Assembly (NCBI GenBank): GCA_947502355.1
Contig: CANMZP010000004.1
Coordinates: forward strand, 1 to 64,000
DNA from: an uncultured Thalassotalea sp.
GTDB taxonomy: Bacteria > Pseudomonadota > Gammaproteobacteria > Enterobacterales > Alteromonadaceae
DNA length: 64,000 nt
Direction of reading: 5' to 3'
The notes under the pieces are model-generated. The model saw only the letters and a program-made list of their open reading frames with translations, had not been told where the DNA came from and ran no database searches. The translations under genes and the position numbers were made by a program. Below, piece by piece: positions 17,978 to 26,385 of this stretch (the stretch's first letter is position 1; the number at the start of each line of letters is the position of its first letter).

Positions 17978-18007
17978 AAAAAAAGCAGCTCTGAAGCTGC
18001 TTTTTTT
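17978..18007. terminator. Bidirectional rho-independent terminator
   Basis: AAAGCAGCT and AGCTGCTTT form a stem with a CTGA loop, flanked by an A-run on the left and a T-run on the right. It serves both the DUF3859 gene (plus) and the cytochrome gene (minus). Confidence 0.9.
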
Positions 18008-18026
18008 AAATTAAATGTATATTCGC

Positions 18027-19274
18027 TTATTTTAACGATGACATGTATTCAGCAAGTGCTGCTACATCTTCATCCGTTAACTTGGCAGCGATGTTTGTCA
18101 TCATTGAGCTCATGTCGTTGTTGCGAGAACCATCACGGAACTTGCTTAATTGACTTTTTAAGTAATCAACACTTTGACTGGCCACTTTAGGGAAACCTGC
18201 AAGGGCAGCACCGTTACCGTCTACACCATGACAAGCGATACAGGCTGTTACGCCACGCTCTGCATCACCACCTTGGTATAAGCTTTTGCCTTTTGCATTA
18301 GCTGCTACTGCAGATGGCTTGATTTTTTGACTTGCGAAGTAAGCGGCTAAATCTTGCATGTCTGTTTCAGAAAGCGCTGCAACCATGCCGGCCATTACCG
18401 GATCATTACGACCTTCAGGACCTGCTTTAAAGTCTGCTAATTGCTTAGCAATGTATTTTTCGTGTTGACCAGCAATGCTTGGGTACATAGGTACTAGTGC
18501 ATTACCATCTACGCCGTGACATGAGGCACAAACGGCTGATTTCGCTTTACCTGCTTCTACATCACCAACAAAATTTAACTTAGCAACAGAAGCTTTTTTA
18601 ACCACAACGGCTTTCGCATCAACATCTGGTGACTTGAAGTAGGCTTCTAAATCAAGGATGTTTTGCGTTGATAAATTATTACCCACAACGGTCATAGACG
18701 GGTCTACACGCGAACCATCTTTAAAATGGTTTAATTGCTTGGCAATATATTCAGGGTGTTGTTTCGATAGGTTCGGGTTAATTAGCACCTTAGAATCACC
18801 ACCTTCACCATGACAACCTACACAGGCTGCAACACCATTAGCGGCATCACCTTTGATGTAAAGTGCCTTACCAGCTGCTGCATCGCCTAGAGCGACAGGA
18901 GCGGCTGCAACTGGCGTTGTTGCTGGCGCAGCTTCTGAAGCTGTTGTTGAACCACCTTTACTTTCACCTGTGATGGTGAAGGTTGCAAAGTAAGCAGCTA
19001 CATCTAACATGTCCTGATCTGATAAAGGCATTGCCATTGGCGCCATTACCGGGTCTTTACGAGAACCGTCTTTAAATGATTTTAGCTGTTTAACAATATA
19101 ATCTGTTTGCTGGCCTGCAAGATTCGGGTAGTTGTCAGCGATACCAATACCATTTGAACCATGACATGCTGCACAAACAGCGGCTTTTGTCTTACCTGAG
19201 TCTGCATCCCCTGCGGCAATAGCATTGCCAATAAAAGTACAACTTAATAAGGTTGTTAATAGTAATTTTTTCAT
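18027..19274 (-). CDS. Tetrahaem class I cytochrome c (duplicated c4-type)
   Basis: A periplasmic electron carrier of 415 residues with signal peptide MKKLLLTTLL...AIAAG (cleavage after about residue 21). It has four CXXCH haem sites: C34/C37/H38, C151/C154/H155, C249/C252/H253 and C345/C348/H349. Each lies in a similar domain of about 95 residues with a downstream ...DPVMAPM/DPSMTV... region supplying the distal Met, and an AAYF helix. Ordinary cytochrome c4 is dihaem and half this length, so this is a tandem duplication fused through an Ala/Pro/Thr-rich linker (about 108-128). A c4 gene beside engB is a common gammaproteobacterial arrangement. It would pass electrons from the bc1 complex to terminal oxidases. 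Confidence 0.92.
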   Translation of the reverse strand: MKKLLLTTLLSCTFIGNAIAAGDADSGKTKAAVCAACHGSNGIGIADNYPNLAGQQTDYIVKQLKSFKDGSRKDPVMAPMAMPLSDQDMLDVAAYFATFTITGESKGGSTTASEAAPATTPVAAAPVALGDAAAGKALYIKGDAANGVAACVGCHGEGGDSKVLINPNLSKQHPEYIAKQLNHFKDGSRVDPSMTVVGNNLSTQNILDLEAYFKSPDVDAKAVVVKKASVAKLNFVGDVEAGKAKSAVCASCHGVDGNALVPMYPSIAGQHEKYIAKQLADFKAGPEGRNDPVMAGMVAALSETDMQDLAAYFASQKIKPSAVAANAKGKSLYQGGDAERGVTACIACHGVDGNGAALAGFPKVASQSVDYLKSQLSKFRDGSRNNDMSSMMTNIAAKLTDEDVAALAEYMSSLK

Positions 19275-19627
19275 AGATTTTTCTGCCTTATTTGCTTCAG
19301 AAACTCAGTTATAACTACTGATTATTTCCATATTAGCGCTTACTTCCTCGGACAATCGATATACCCGAAATATGTATTGTTATTTATTGCCATAAAATAA
19401 TAAAAAACCGTTACATTTTTATGGCAATAAATATCATTTGTAAAGATTTCGCTATTTTACACAAATATCGTGATTGTGTAACGGCTATTAGTTAAAAAGT
19501 CGGCAAATTATTTATATAAATGTACGATAAAATCGAATATTAAAAAAACAATGCCGTTTCCGTGGGAAAACATTATATAATTGGAATTATTATTTCTATT
19601 TTTCATTTATTTAAGGCAGGATTTATT
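19275..19627. promoter_or_regulatory. Divergent promoter region, cytochrome c / engB
   Basis: An AT-rich 353-bp gap with no open frame of interest. It holds the promoters of the cytochrome gene (minus) and engB (plus). AAGGCAGGA just before the TTG at 19628 is the engB ribosome site. No other structure is evident. Confidence 0.6.
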
Positions 19628-20290
19628 TTGACCACTCCTCAAGTTAATCTTCATGTAGCGCAATTTTCACTTTCTGCACCGGATATTCGCCGGTTGCCTG
19701 CCGACAGTGGTATTGAAGTTGCTTTTGCTGGTCGCTCAAATGCTGGTAAATCAAGTGCTTTAAACACCTTGACCAATCAAAAGTCACTGGCTCGTACCAG
19801 TAAAACACCAGGAAGAACCCAGTTAATTAACGTCTTTGATATTCGTGACAATCGCCGCCTTATCGATTTACCGGGTTATGGTTTTGCCAAAGTACCAATG
19901 GAAATGAAGAAAAAGTGGCAAAAAGCACTGGCGGAATACCTTGAGAAACGCATGAGCTTGAAAGGCTTGGTGATCTTAATGGACATTCGTCACCCATTAA
20001 AAGACTTGGATGTGGATTTAATCAAGTGGGCTAACGACTGTAATTTGCCAACCTTAGTGTTATTAACCAAAGCGGATAAATTAAAGCCGGGTAAACGAAA
20101 TTCGGAAGTGTTGCAGGTGCGCAAGAAATGTAAAGCCATGCATGGCGATCTTAAAGTACATGCCTTTTCATCATTAAATAAAGTTGGCCTAGAAACCGCC
20201 AATGAAATCATCTGCAACTGGTTTACCACATTAGAAGCACAAGAGCTTGTTTCTGAAGATGATGAGTCAGAAGAAAATTCAAACGAGTAA
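19628..20290 (+). CDS. engB: Ribosome-biogenesis GTPase EngB (YihA/YsxC)
   Basis: An essential-type GTPase for large ribosomal subunit assembly, 220 residues. The frame opens at a GTG at 19562, but the TTG at 19628 has AGGCAGGA seven bases upstream and gives the known protein length (E. coli YihA 210). Motifs: P-loop GRSNAGKSS (near residue 35), a TSKTPGRTQ switch segment, DLPGYG (G3), TKAD (G4) and FSSL (G5). The C-terminus is Glu/Ser/Asp rich. It is divergent from the cytochrome gene, as in related genomes. Confidence 0.95.
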   Translation: MTTPQVNLHVAQFSLSAPDIRRLPADSGIEVAFAGRSNAGKSSALNTLTNQKSLARTSKTPGRTQLINVFDIRDNRRLIDLPGYGFAKVPMEMKKKWQKALAEYLEKRMSLKGLVILMDIRHPLKDLDVDLIKWANDCNLPTLVLLTKADKLKPGKRNSEVLQVRKKCKAMHGDLKVHAFSSLNKVGLETANEIICNWFTTLEAQELVSEDDESEENSNE

Positions 20291-20297
20291 GTGAAAA

Positions 20298-20327
20298 AAC
20301 AATGGCAACCATCAAGTTGCCATTGTT
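20298..20327. terminator. Perfect 12-bp hairpin between engB and the peroxiredoxin gene
   Basis: AACAATGGCAAC (20298-20309) pairs perfectly with GTTGCCATTGTT (20316-20327). The T-run is on the minus-strand side (TTTTTT), and on plus only a weak AT-rich tail follows. It probably acts for both convergent transcripts. Confidence 0.7.
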
Positions 20328-20449
20328 ACTTTATACAACACGAAATACTTTTGCGCTTTTGACTCTTCATCTTGCCGCGAAAATACCCCGCATTACCGCC
20401 TTTTGCTCTTATTCTGCAGTTTAAAATAGCTAGTCCTACAGCCGATGGC

Positions 20450-21079
20450 TTATTCAGGCATTAATTCAGCGGCTTTCAATAACAACTCTGGTGCTAATCG
20501 TACTTTGTAATTTGGGTTTACGTATTGAAAGTGCACCAAGCCGTCGCCGTCAATCATATATACCGCAGGTACGGGCAACACTAGGCGTTCTTCCCCGGCC
20601 TTATTCTTTTGTAGCGGATTGGTTAATTTTAATTTCGCCAAGTATCTATCGGTTACTGGTTGCGATGCGAAAAACGCCAACCCAAATGCTTGGCTTAATT
20701 TACTGTTATAGTCAGATAGTAATTGGTAGCTCAGCTTTTTATCCGTCGTGCTGATCTGAATGTCTTTTACTGAGTCGGTAGAAACTCCCACCAATTGGAA
20801 CCCAAGCTTTTTCAGATCGCCTTCAACCGATTGTAATTGCCCCATTTGCACATTACAAAACGGACACCAACCGCCTCGATAGAAAAATAAAATGGTTTTC
20901 TTGCCAGCTAAAACCTGTTTCAGACCAAGCTCTTCACCGGTAATGGTGGTCACTGTGGTGTTGGGAATGGATTGTCCATTGAGAAGCGGCGTTACCATAT
21001 CTTGCGTTTCGGCAACCGATGCGGCATTGGCGTGATAAGAAAGCATAAAATAGATGAACACACTGATTATTTTTTTCAA
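20450..21079 (-). CDS. Exported peroxiredoxin-like (AhpC/TSA) protein
   Basis: A thioredoxin-fold protein of 209 residues with a signal peptide (MKKIISVFIYFMLSYHANA, about 1-19), so it acts in the periplasm. The active site is the YRGGWCPFC motif near residue 70, a CPFC pair after an FFYRGG strand, typical of the peroxiredoxin-like family in which the two cysteines sit as CXXC. The downstream VGVSTDSVKD and the VPAVYMIDGDG strand are typical of AhpC/TSA proteins. It likely removes peroxides or acts as a disulphide reductase. It is monocistronic and divergent from the Fur-box-linked porin gene. Confidence 0.85.
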   Translation of the reverse strand: MKKIISVFIYFMLSYHANAASVAETQDMVTPLLNGQSIPNTTVTTITGEELGLKQVLAGKKTILFFYRGGWCPFCNVQMGQLQSVEGDLKKLGFQLVGVSTDSVKDIQISTTDKKLSYQLLSDYNSKLSQAFGLAFFASQPVTDRYLAKLKLTNPLQKNKAGEERLVLPVPAVYMIDGDGLVHFQYVNPNYKVRLAPELLLKAAELMPE

Positions 21080-21182
21080 AATTGTTCCTTACTGATTAAA
21101 GAAGTTGGATTTATAAGTCAATGGTAGAAGACCCGATTATTAACTAAAAAATTGCGGCAGGTCAAAAAACATTTAAAAATCT

Positions 21183-21203
21183 AAATGAGAATCGTTTGCA
21201 TTT
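21183..21203. promoter_or_regulatory. Candidate Fur box upstream of the porin gene
   Basis: AAATGAGAATCGTTTGCATT lies 65 bp before the porin start. It has a 7-1-7 layout (TGAGAAT, C, GTTTGCA) resembling the Fur consensus TGATAAT-N-ATTATCA. If it is real, the porin and perhaps the two genes after it would be induced on iron limitation. This is a match by eye only. Confidence 0.6.
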
Positions 21204-21267
21204 GCGTTTAGGATGAGCTATATTTCTTCCCATATTAAAAAGTTCAACCAACTTATCAGGGAACATT

Positions 21268-22473
21268 ATGAAACGTACGATTATTGCCAGCACGCTTTTT
21301 AGCTTATTTATGGCACATGCAGCCGTTGCCAATGAGCAATCGGTAAGCGAAGAAACCGCTGAACTGCGTAAAATCATCAAACAACAACAAGAAACATTGA
21401 AGCAACTTGAACGTCGTTTGGATGAGAATGAACAACGCCTTGAAGCAACAGCAGATGCTATCGAAGTACCTGCAAGTCAAGGCAGTGGTAATATTTTAGG
21501 TGGCGTTACAGTAGGTGGTTACGGTGAATTGCACTATAACAACTTAACGGATAACGATAATGACACAGACAAGAAAGAAATCGACTTTCACCGTTGGGTG
21601 TTGTTTTTCGGTAAAGAGTTTAACTCTACAACCCGATTTTTCTCAGAATTTGAATTAGAACACTCGCTTTCAGGTGAAGGCAAAGACGGTGAAGTTGAGC
21701 TTGAACAAGCGTACATTGAACATGACGTAAACGATCAGTTTTCATTTAAAGCCGGTGTTTTCTTAATTCCGGTTGGATTAATCAATGAAACCCATGAGCC
21801 ACCAACATTCCATGGTGTAGAACGTAACCCTGTAGAGAAAAACATCATTCCAGCCACGTGGTGGGAAGGCGGTGTCGCGGGTAACTTCGAAGCTGCACCA
21901 GGTTTGTCATTTGATGCCGCCATTCACAGTGGTTTAGATGTAAGTGAAAAAGGTTCTTACAAACCGCGCGATGGTCGTCAAAAAGTATCGGAAGCTGCCG
22001 CAGATGATTTAGCATTTACCGGTCGAGTAAAATACACGGCAATTCCGGGATTAGAATTAGCTGCTTCTGCTCAATACCAACAAGACATTACGCAAAGCGA
22101 CGCGACAACAGACGAAGCTTCAGCAACCTTATTAACCGCACATGCTGTTTATCAATACCAAAACTTTACCCTAAAAGCGTTATACGCAACTTGGGATATC
22201 GATGGTGATGAGGCCGAAGCACTAGGGCGTGATGAGCAAGACGGTTTCTACATTGAACCGTCTTACCAGTTTACCGATGAGTTCGCGGTATTTGCTCGTT
22301 ACAACGAGTGGGACAACAACGCAGGTAACAGCGACGATACCGAAATTTCTCAAACAACAGTCGGTATTAGTTATTATCTGCATGAAGATGTGGTATTTAA
22401 AGCGGACTATGAAAAACAATCGGACGCAAAAGACATTGATGGTTTCAACTTAGGTGTTGGCTACCAATTCTAA
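21268..22473 (+). CDS. Outer-membrane porin with N-terminal coiled coil
   Basis: A 401-residue outer-membrane beta-barrel protein. The signal peptide (MKRTIIASTLFSLFMAHAAVA, about 1-21) is followed by a heptad coiled coil (about 28-65, ELRKIIKQQQETLKQLERR). The barrel shows alternating hydrophobic strands rich in Gly, Tyr and Asp (GGVTVGGYGELHYNNL, FHRWVLFFGKEF) and ends with the aromatic C-terminal strand LGVGYQF, as needed for Bam recognition. It resembles phosphate-selective/OprP-type porins. The substrate cannot be told. The Fur-like box upstream and the flavin/PepSY genes downstream suggest a link to metal uptake. Confidence 0.85.
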   Translation: MKRTIIASTLFSLFMAHAAVANEQSVSEETAELRKIIKQQQETLKQLERRLDENEQRLEATADAIEVPASQGSGNILGGVTVGGYGELHYNNLTDNDNDTDKKEIDFHRWVLFFGKEFNSTTRFFSEFELEHSLSGEGKDGEVELEQAYIEHDVNDQFSFKAGVFLIPVGLINETHEPPTFHGVERNPVEKNIIPATWWEGGVAGNFEAAPGLSFDAAIHSGLDVSEKGSYKPRDGRQKVSEAAADDLAFTGRVKYTAIPGLELAASAQYQQDITQSDATTDEASATLLTAHAVYQYQNFTLKALYATWDIDGDEAEALGRDEQDGFYIEPSYQFTDEFAVFARYNEWDNNAGNSDDTEISQTTVGISYYLHEDVVFKADYEKQSDAKDIDGFNLGVGYQF

Positions 22474-22504
22474 TTTGTATCGAGCGTTTAGCTATTTTTC
22501 GTGC

Positions 22505-22545
22505 AATGAGCTTGGGGTTTGCCCTTAAGCTCATTTTGCGTTTTT
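22505..22545 (+). terminator. Internal terminator/attenuator between porin and FMN-binding genes
   Basis: AATGAGCTT (22505-22513) pairs with AAGCTCATT (22527-22535), extended inwards by GGG/CCC, and is followed by TTGCGTTTTT. It sits 32 bp after the porin stop and just before the next start. Some transcripts must stop here, which would keep the porin in excess over the downstream redox proteins. Confidence 0.7.
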
Positions 22546-22546
22546 A

Positions 22547-23065
22547 ATGAGTGAGTATATTGTGTATAAATGTTTGCTACTTTTCGCCTTGTTTACCTTG
22601 CCTGTGCAGGCAGAGCAAGTGCTACAAACCCAGCAGGACTTCTTAATTGAGTCTTTTCAAGGTGAGGTGCCAAAACCCAAAACCTTATGGCTAAAAAAGC
22701 AACAAAAGGCCGAAATAGCCAAGATCTTACAGCATAATTACGCGCGTTTGCGCATTCGCTATTGGCCAAAAGGCAGCAGCAGTGTCTGGGTACTTGAAGA
22801 AATAGGCAAAGAGTCGCCGATCACGGTTGGTTTGCATGTGGAAGATAAACGATTGCGTAAAGTTAAAGTGTTAGTATACCGTGAAAGTCGAGGGGATGAA
22901 GTCAAATATCCGTTCTTTACCGACCAATTTATCGATGCTACATTGACTGAAGATAACAAGCTGTCTAAGCATATTGATGGCATAACGGGCGCAACGTTAT
23001 CGGTGCGTGCGTTAACCAAACTTTCCCGAATGGCTCTATGGCTCGATAGTCAGCGTCAACAATAA
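22547..23065 (+). CDS. Periplasmic FMN-binding (flavinylated) protein
   Basis: A 172-residue exported protein with an FMN-binding domain. Its N-terminus is a signal peptide ending in PVQA. The ATG at 22547 lacks a ribosome site, and the in-frame GTG at 22562, preceded by GAGTGAG, may be the true start. Near the C-terminus the motif DGITGATLS (Thr150) matches the D-G-x-[ST]-G-A-T signature in which ApbE attaches FMN covalently to the Thr, as in NqrC and RnfG. It therefore probably carries a covalent flavin outside the inner membrane. The stop codon abuts the start of the PepSY protein, so the two form a functional pair in electron transfer. Confidence 0.85.
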   Translation: MSEYIVYKCLLLFALFTLPVQAEQVLQTQQDFLIESFQGEVPKPKTLWLKKQQKAEIAKILQHNYARLRIRYWPKGSSSVWVLEEIGKESPITVGLHVEDKRLRKVKVLVYRESRGDEVKYPFFTDQFIDATLTEDNKLSKHIDGITGATLSVRALTKLSRMALWLDSQRQQ

Positions 23066-23875
23066 ATGCACTATATAGAATCGTTAATGAAGCAAAAAGC
23101 AAAACGCAACATTCATGTTCACATCATCAAGCATTTGCGAGAAATGCATCGATTGTTGGGCATTTGGCTGGCCTTTATTCTTATTTTTCTGGCGGTCAGT
23201 GGCATACTGATTAATCACGGCAACAGCCTGTTGTTAGACAGTCGCCATGTAGGAAGTCGAATACTCTTGGATCACTATGGGGTAAAAGCGCCGGCATCAA
23301 TAGAAAAATACCGACTGTCAAAGACAACCGATGACAACGTTGTATACGTTATTGATGATCAAGTATGGACAGACAATGGGTTATTAATGGACAGTGAACA
23401 GTCGATTGTGGCGATTACCCCATGGCAAGAGCTTATTGTGGTGTTAACCTCACACAAACTGTATCTTTATACTATGGATTTTGAGTTGGTGGATGTACTT
23501 GACCAATTGACTGGCCTGCCTTCCGGTATTAAGGGTATTAGCTTTGTTGGCGAAAGTGTTTACTTACAAACGCGTGAAGAATATTGGCTCAGTGACGATC
23601 AGCTTTATTCATGGCAAGCCACTCAGGCACCAACACAACCAGCCGTTGTTAACCAAGTTAAAACCAATCTTCTAACCGACGAAAAAGCGCAATTATCTTT
23701 GCAATATCGAACCCAGTTTCTTACTTGGGAACAAGTCATACTCGACCTGCACAGTGGCCGTTTCTTTGGTCAATTTGGGGTGTTGTTTATGGATTTTCTG
23801 GCAATATTGATCATCGTGTTATCGATAACGGGCATCTATATTTGGGTGCGCCAAGCTCGCGCTCGAAGACGCTAA
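23066..23875 (+). CDS. PepSY-associated inner-membrane protein
   Basis: A 269-residue protein anchored by one TM near the N-terminus (HRLLGIWLAFILIFLAVSG, about 28-50) and one at the C-terminus (about 235-262, ending IYIWVRQARARRR). A periplasmic domain of about 180 residues lies between. The LREMHRLLG start of TM1 is the usual PepSY_TM motif, whose His could ligate haem. The start codon follows the FMN-protein stop directly. The architecture (two TMs and a periplasmic loop) recalls VciB-type and other PepSY proteins involved in ferric reduction. That parallel is an inference. Confidence 0.78.
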   Translation: MHYIESLMKQKAKRNIHVHIIKHLREMHRLLGIWLAFILIFLAVSGILINHGNSLLLDSRHVGSRILLDHYGVKAPASIEKYRLSKTTDDNVVYVIDDQVWTDNGLLMDSEQSIVAITPWQELIVVLTSHKLYLYTMDFELVDVLDQLTGLPSGIKGISFVGESVYLQTREEYWLSDDQLYSWQATQAPTQPAVVNQVKTNLLTDEKAQLSLQYRTQFLTWEQVILDLHSGRFFGQFGVLFMDFLAILIIVLSITGIYIWVRQARARRR

Positions 23876-23930
23876 ACTAAGCCTAAAAGTTGAACTTGTT
23901 TTAACGGCAGGAAATCATTGAAATTAAGAA

Positions 23931-23956
23931 GCGATTTGTCATTGCTGACAAACCGC
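23931..23956. terminator. Hairpin between convergent genes
   Basis: GCGATTTGTC and GACAAACCGC pair with one mismatch around a six-base loop, between the PepSY (plus) and CBS (minus) stops. There is no clear T-run. Confidence 0.4.
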
Positions 23957-23972
23957 AACGTAGATAAACCAC

Positions 23973-24362
23973 TTAATATTGGAAAGCGATGTTATCGTAA
24001 CTCACCATACCCAAAATTTGGTGATCTTTAATGACGGGGGCTTTACTCAAACCAAATTGTTCAAATAAGCGAGCACAGTAGCGCACGTCCATATCAGGCA
24101 AAATACCCAATACTGGCTTGGTCATAATTTCGTATAAATTAACACGCTCAGGCGCTTTGTCTTTACCAATCACGCGCTTGGCAATATCAGACAGCAACAC
24201 AATCCCATACTCATCTTCTTCGTATCGTTTCTGAATAATGATGGTATTTACCTTGTGCTCTTTCGCCTTGGTAATTGCGCTAGCTACCGTTTCTAGTCCG
24301 TCACAAATAATGAAGCTATTGTCCATTGCTTGTTCGACAAAAATACGTTTTTTCTCGGTCAT
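23973..24362 (-). CDS. CBS-domain-pair protein
   Basis: A 129-residue cytoplasmic protein made of two CBS motifs: the first about 8-65 (VASAITKAKEHKVNTIIIQ, GIVLLSDIAKRVI), the second about 75-129 (YEIMTKPVLGILPDMDVRYC, SKAPVIKDHQILGMVS). CBS pairs bind adenine nucleotides and gate partner proteins. The start overlaps the stop of the PII-like gene (ATGA), and it is the last gene of the DUF1538 operon. It is therefore probably an energy-state sensor for the DUF1538 membrane proteins. Confidence 0.88.
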   Translation of the reverse strand: MTEKKRIFVEQAMDNSFIICDGLETVASAITKAKEHKVNTIIIQKRYEEDEYGIVLLSDIAKRVIGKDKAPERVNLYEIMTKPVLGILPDMDVRYCARLFEQFGLSKAPVIKDHQILGMVSYDNIAFQY

Positions 24363-24709
24363 AATTTACCCTTAACTACATCTTCTAATTCGTGTATTTG
24401 ATGCATAATGCCGACAGCATCTTCAATATCAAGCTGAATGGCCATACCTGCTCCGGAGTTATTGTCAAATCCGGCTTCTTTATCGATTGTTTCTAAAATA
24501 TGTCTGCTTAAGTGTTCTTCTACCACAAACAACACCACGTCAACTTGAACATCCAAATCCAAACCGAAGAAGGTAGTCTTTTTATTGATACCTTCACCTC
24601 GAGCATGGTTAATCACGGTTGCTCCTGTTGCACCGGCTTTGCGAGCCGTGTCGACCACATGGTCGGTGATTTCGTCATTTATAAAAGCGATGATTAATTT
24701 GAAATGCAT
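24359..24709 (-). CDS. PII-like signalling protein of the DUF1538 operon
   Basis: A 116-residue protein with a GlnB-like ferredoxin fold: strand FKLIIAFIN, helix, then a TGATVINHARGEG turn, a T-loop-like insert and an FVVEEHLSRHILETI strand-helix. Canonical GlnB/GlnK features are missing: there is no Tyr51 uridylylation site and no standard T-loop. So this is a PII-like protein (compare SbtB or CutA-type relatives), not a nitrogen regulator. It overlaps the upstream DUF1538 gene by 16 bp and the CBS gene by 4 bp, showing tight translational coupling. It probably binds a small ligand and controls the membrane partners. Confidence 0.8.
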   Translation of the reverse strand: MHFKLIIAFINDEITDHVVDTARKAGATGATVINHARGEGINKKTTFFGLDLDVQVDVVLFVVEEHLSRHILETIDKEAGFDNNSGAGMAIQLDIEDAVGIMHQIHELEDVVKGKL

Positions 24710-25482
24710 TTAGTTGCTCCTGATTTCGCTTTGTTTGTTAAATATTCGGTAATTTGAGCGTATGCCATCACCGCAATAATTGGAAATAAACTGGCAAAGG
24801 CAATTAAACCAAAGCCATCAATTAGTGGGCTTCGCCCTTCGATGGTACTCGCGAGTCCCAAGCCCAGTGCTGCCACTAATGGCACGGTTACAGTTGAAGT
24901 GGTTACCCCACCTGAATCGTATGCCAGTGGAATAATCATTTTTGGGGCAAAATTGGTTTGAATCACCACAAAAATGTAGCCAGTGATTATGTAATAATGA
25001 ATGGGATCGCCCACCACAATACGGTAAACCCCTAAGGTAATACCAACGCCTACGCCTAACGCCACAGATAGGCGTAAGCCCCATAAGCCAATCGCCCCAC
25101 CCGATACTTGGTTGGCTTTAATGGCCACGGCCAATAATGATGGTTCGGCTATTGTGGTGGAAAAACCGATAGCAAAAGCAAATAGGTACACCCAGTAATA
25201 ACTGGTCCAGTCAATAGTGCCATCCGTGCCAGAGGCAATAAATTCATAAGCGGTAAGTTGGGTTGCCATAAGCTCACCCAATGGAAATAAGGCTTTTTCA
25301 AGCCCTAATAGAAACAGCGATAAACCCAAAATCACGTAAAACAAGCCAATGGCTTTGGCTTTAAGCATGGGCACTTGTTTCTTCAATACGCCGTATTGGA
25401 ACACCGCCAAAATTAAGACGATTGGCGCAACATCGATTACAGTACCGATAAAGGTGGAGAATAAGTCAGTTATGTAGTCCAT
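24694..25482 (-). CDS. DUF1538 family membrane protein, second subunit
   Basis: A 262-residue polytopic inner-membrane protein with about six to seven hydrophobic helices. Family hallmarks are [11 protein letters not shown] (near 60), FAIGFSTTIAEPSLLAVA (near 110), a glycine-rich VALGVGVGITLGV helix, and [20 protein letters not shown] (near 180), which resemble ion-binding loops of transporters. It parallels the upstream DUF1538 protein over its whole length, so the two probably form a heteromeric transporter. The transported ion or solute is unknown. The gene starts one base after the first DUF1538 stop. Confidence 0.88.
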   Translation of the reverse strand: MDYITDLFSTFIGTVIDVAPIVLILAVFQYGVLKKQVPMLKAKAIGLFYVILGLSLFLLGLEKALFPLGELMATQLTAYEFIASGTDGTIDWTSYYWVYLFAFAIGFSTTIAEPSLLAVAIKANQVSGGAIGLWGLRLSVALGVGVGITLGVYRIVVGDPIHYYIITGYIFVVIQTNFAPKMIIPLAYDSGGVTTSTVTVPLVAALGLGLASTIEGRSPLIDGFGLIAFASLFPIIAVMAYAQITEYLTNKAKSGATKCISN

Positions 25483-25483
25483 C

Positions 25484-26206
25484 TTAGTAAATCATCCCAT
25501 AAGCCATAACGAAAATCATTGGTAGCAAGGAGGCAAAAGCAATCAGACCAAAGCCATCAAGCATTGGGTTTCGACCTTTAATCGCCGATGCTAGCCCGAC
25601 CCCTAAAGCGGTAACAAGTGGTACCGTAATGGTTGAGGTGGTTACACCACCGGAATCGTAAGCAATACCAATGATTTCTTTTGGTGCGAAGTAGGTCATG
25701 ATAACCACCAAGATATAACCAATAATGATGACCCGTTGGATAGGCCAGCCTTTTAATATACGAAGCACACCCAAAACAATGGCTAGGCCAACCGATAAGG
25801 CGACTGAAATTCGTAATCCTAGAGAGTATTGCTCTATGGATTCAGGGTTATTGGCAATAGCCCCAGCGGTTGCGGCAATATCACCCGCTTTAGCAGCAAC
25901 AGCAATCAAGGCTGGTTCGGCAATGGTTGTGCCAAAACCTAAGAAAAACGCAAACATTAATAGCCAAAACACACTACCTTTGCGAGCAAACGCATTGGCC
26001 ATGCTTTCACCGAGGGGGAATAAGGCTTTTTCCAGACCAAACACAAAAAAGGTTAAGCCGGTGATCACCATCAATAAACCAATGATGATTTCAAATAGGT
26101 TGGGTAAGGGTTGTTGCAGAACAAACAGTTGAAAAAAACCGATCACCACAACAATCGGTAATAAATCCTTGGTGCTGGAGAGCATTGATTGTAAAAAGGC
26201 TTTCAT
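25484..26206 (-). CDS. DUF1538 family membrane protein, first subunit
   Basis: A 240-residue polytopic membrane protein, first gene of a four-gene operon. The same hallmarks as its neighbour occur in the same order: [34 protein letters not shown], the [13 protein letters not shown] helix, and the [19 protein letters not shown] loop. The pair clearly arose by duplication. The repeated TTIAEP and DSGGVTTST signatures with conserved Glu and Asp suggest a substrate path. Co-occurrence with PII-like and CBS proteins indicates control by a ligand or by energy state. No substrate can be deduced. Confidence 0.88.
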   Translation of the reverse strand: MKAFLQSMLSSTKDLLPIVVVIGFFQLFVLQQPLPNLFEIIIGLLMVITGLTFFVFGLEKALFPLGESMANAFARKGSVFWLLMFAFFLGFGTTIAEPALIAVAAKAGDIAATAGAIANNPESIEQYSLGLRISVALSVGLAIVLGVLRILKGWPIQRVIIIGYILVVIMTYFAPKEIIGIAYDSGGVTTSTITVPLVTALGVGLASAIKGRNPMLDGFGLIAFASLLPMIFVMAYGMIY

Positions 26207-26385
26207 TTATAACGCTACTTCTTTTTAATTTTTTTTAGATACATGAAGTTCATCAAACTTAGCATAACCGATATTAAATCATATTTACTTTGTTATAAAT
26301 CAATAACAATATTAATTTTTAGAAAAAAGTTTGTTAATGGTTTGGGTGAGTCTCTATATAAAACCGCGTTAAAGTGTTACGTTTA

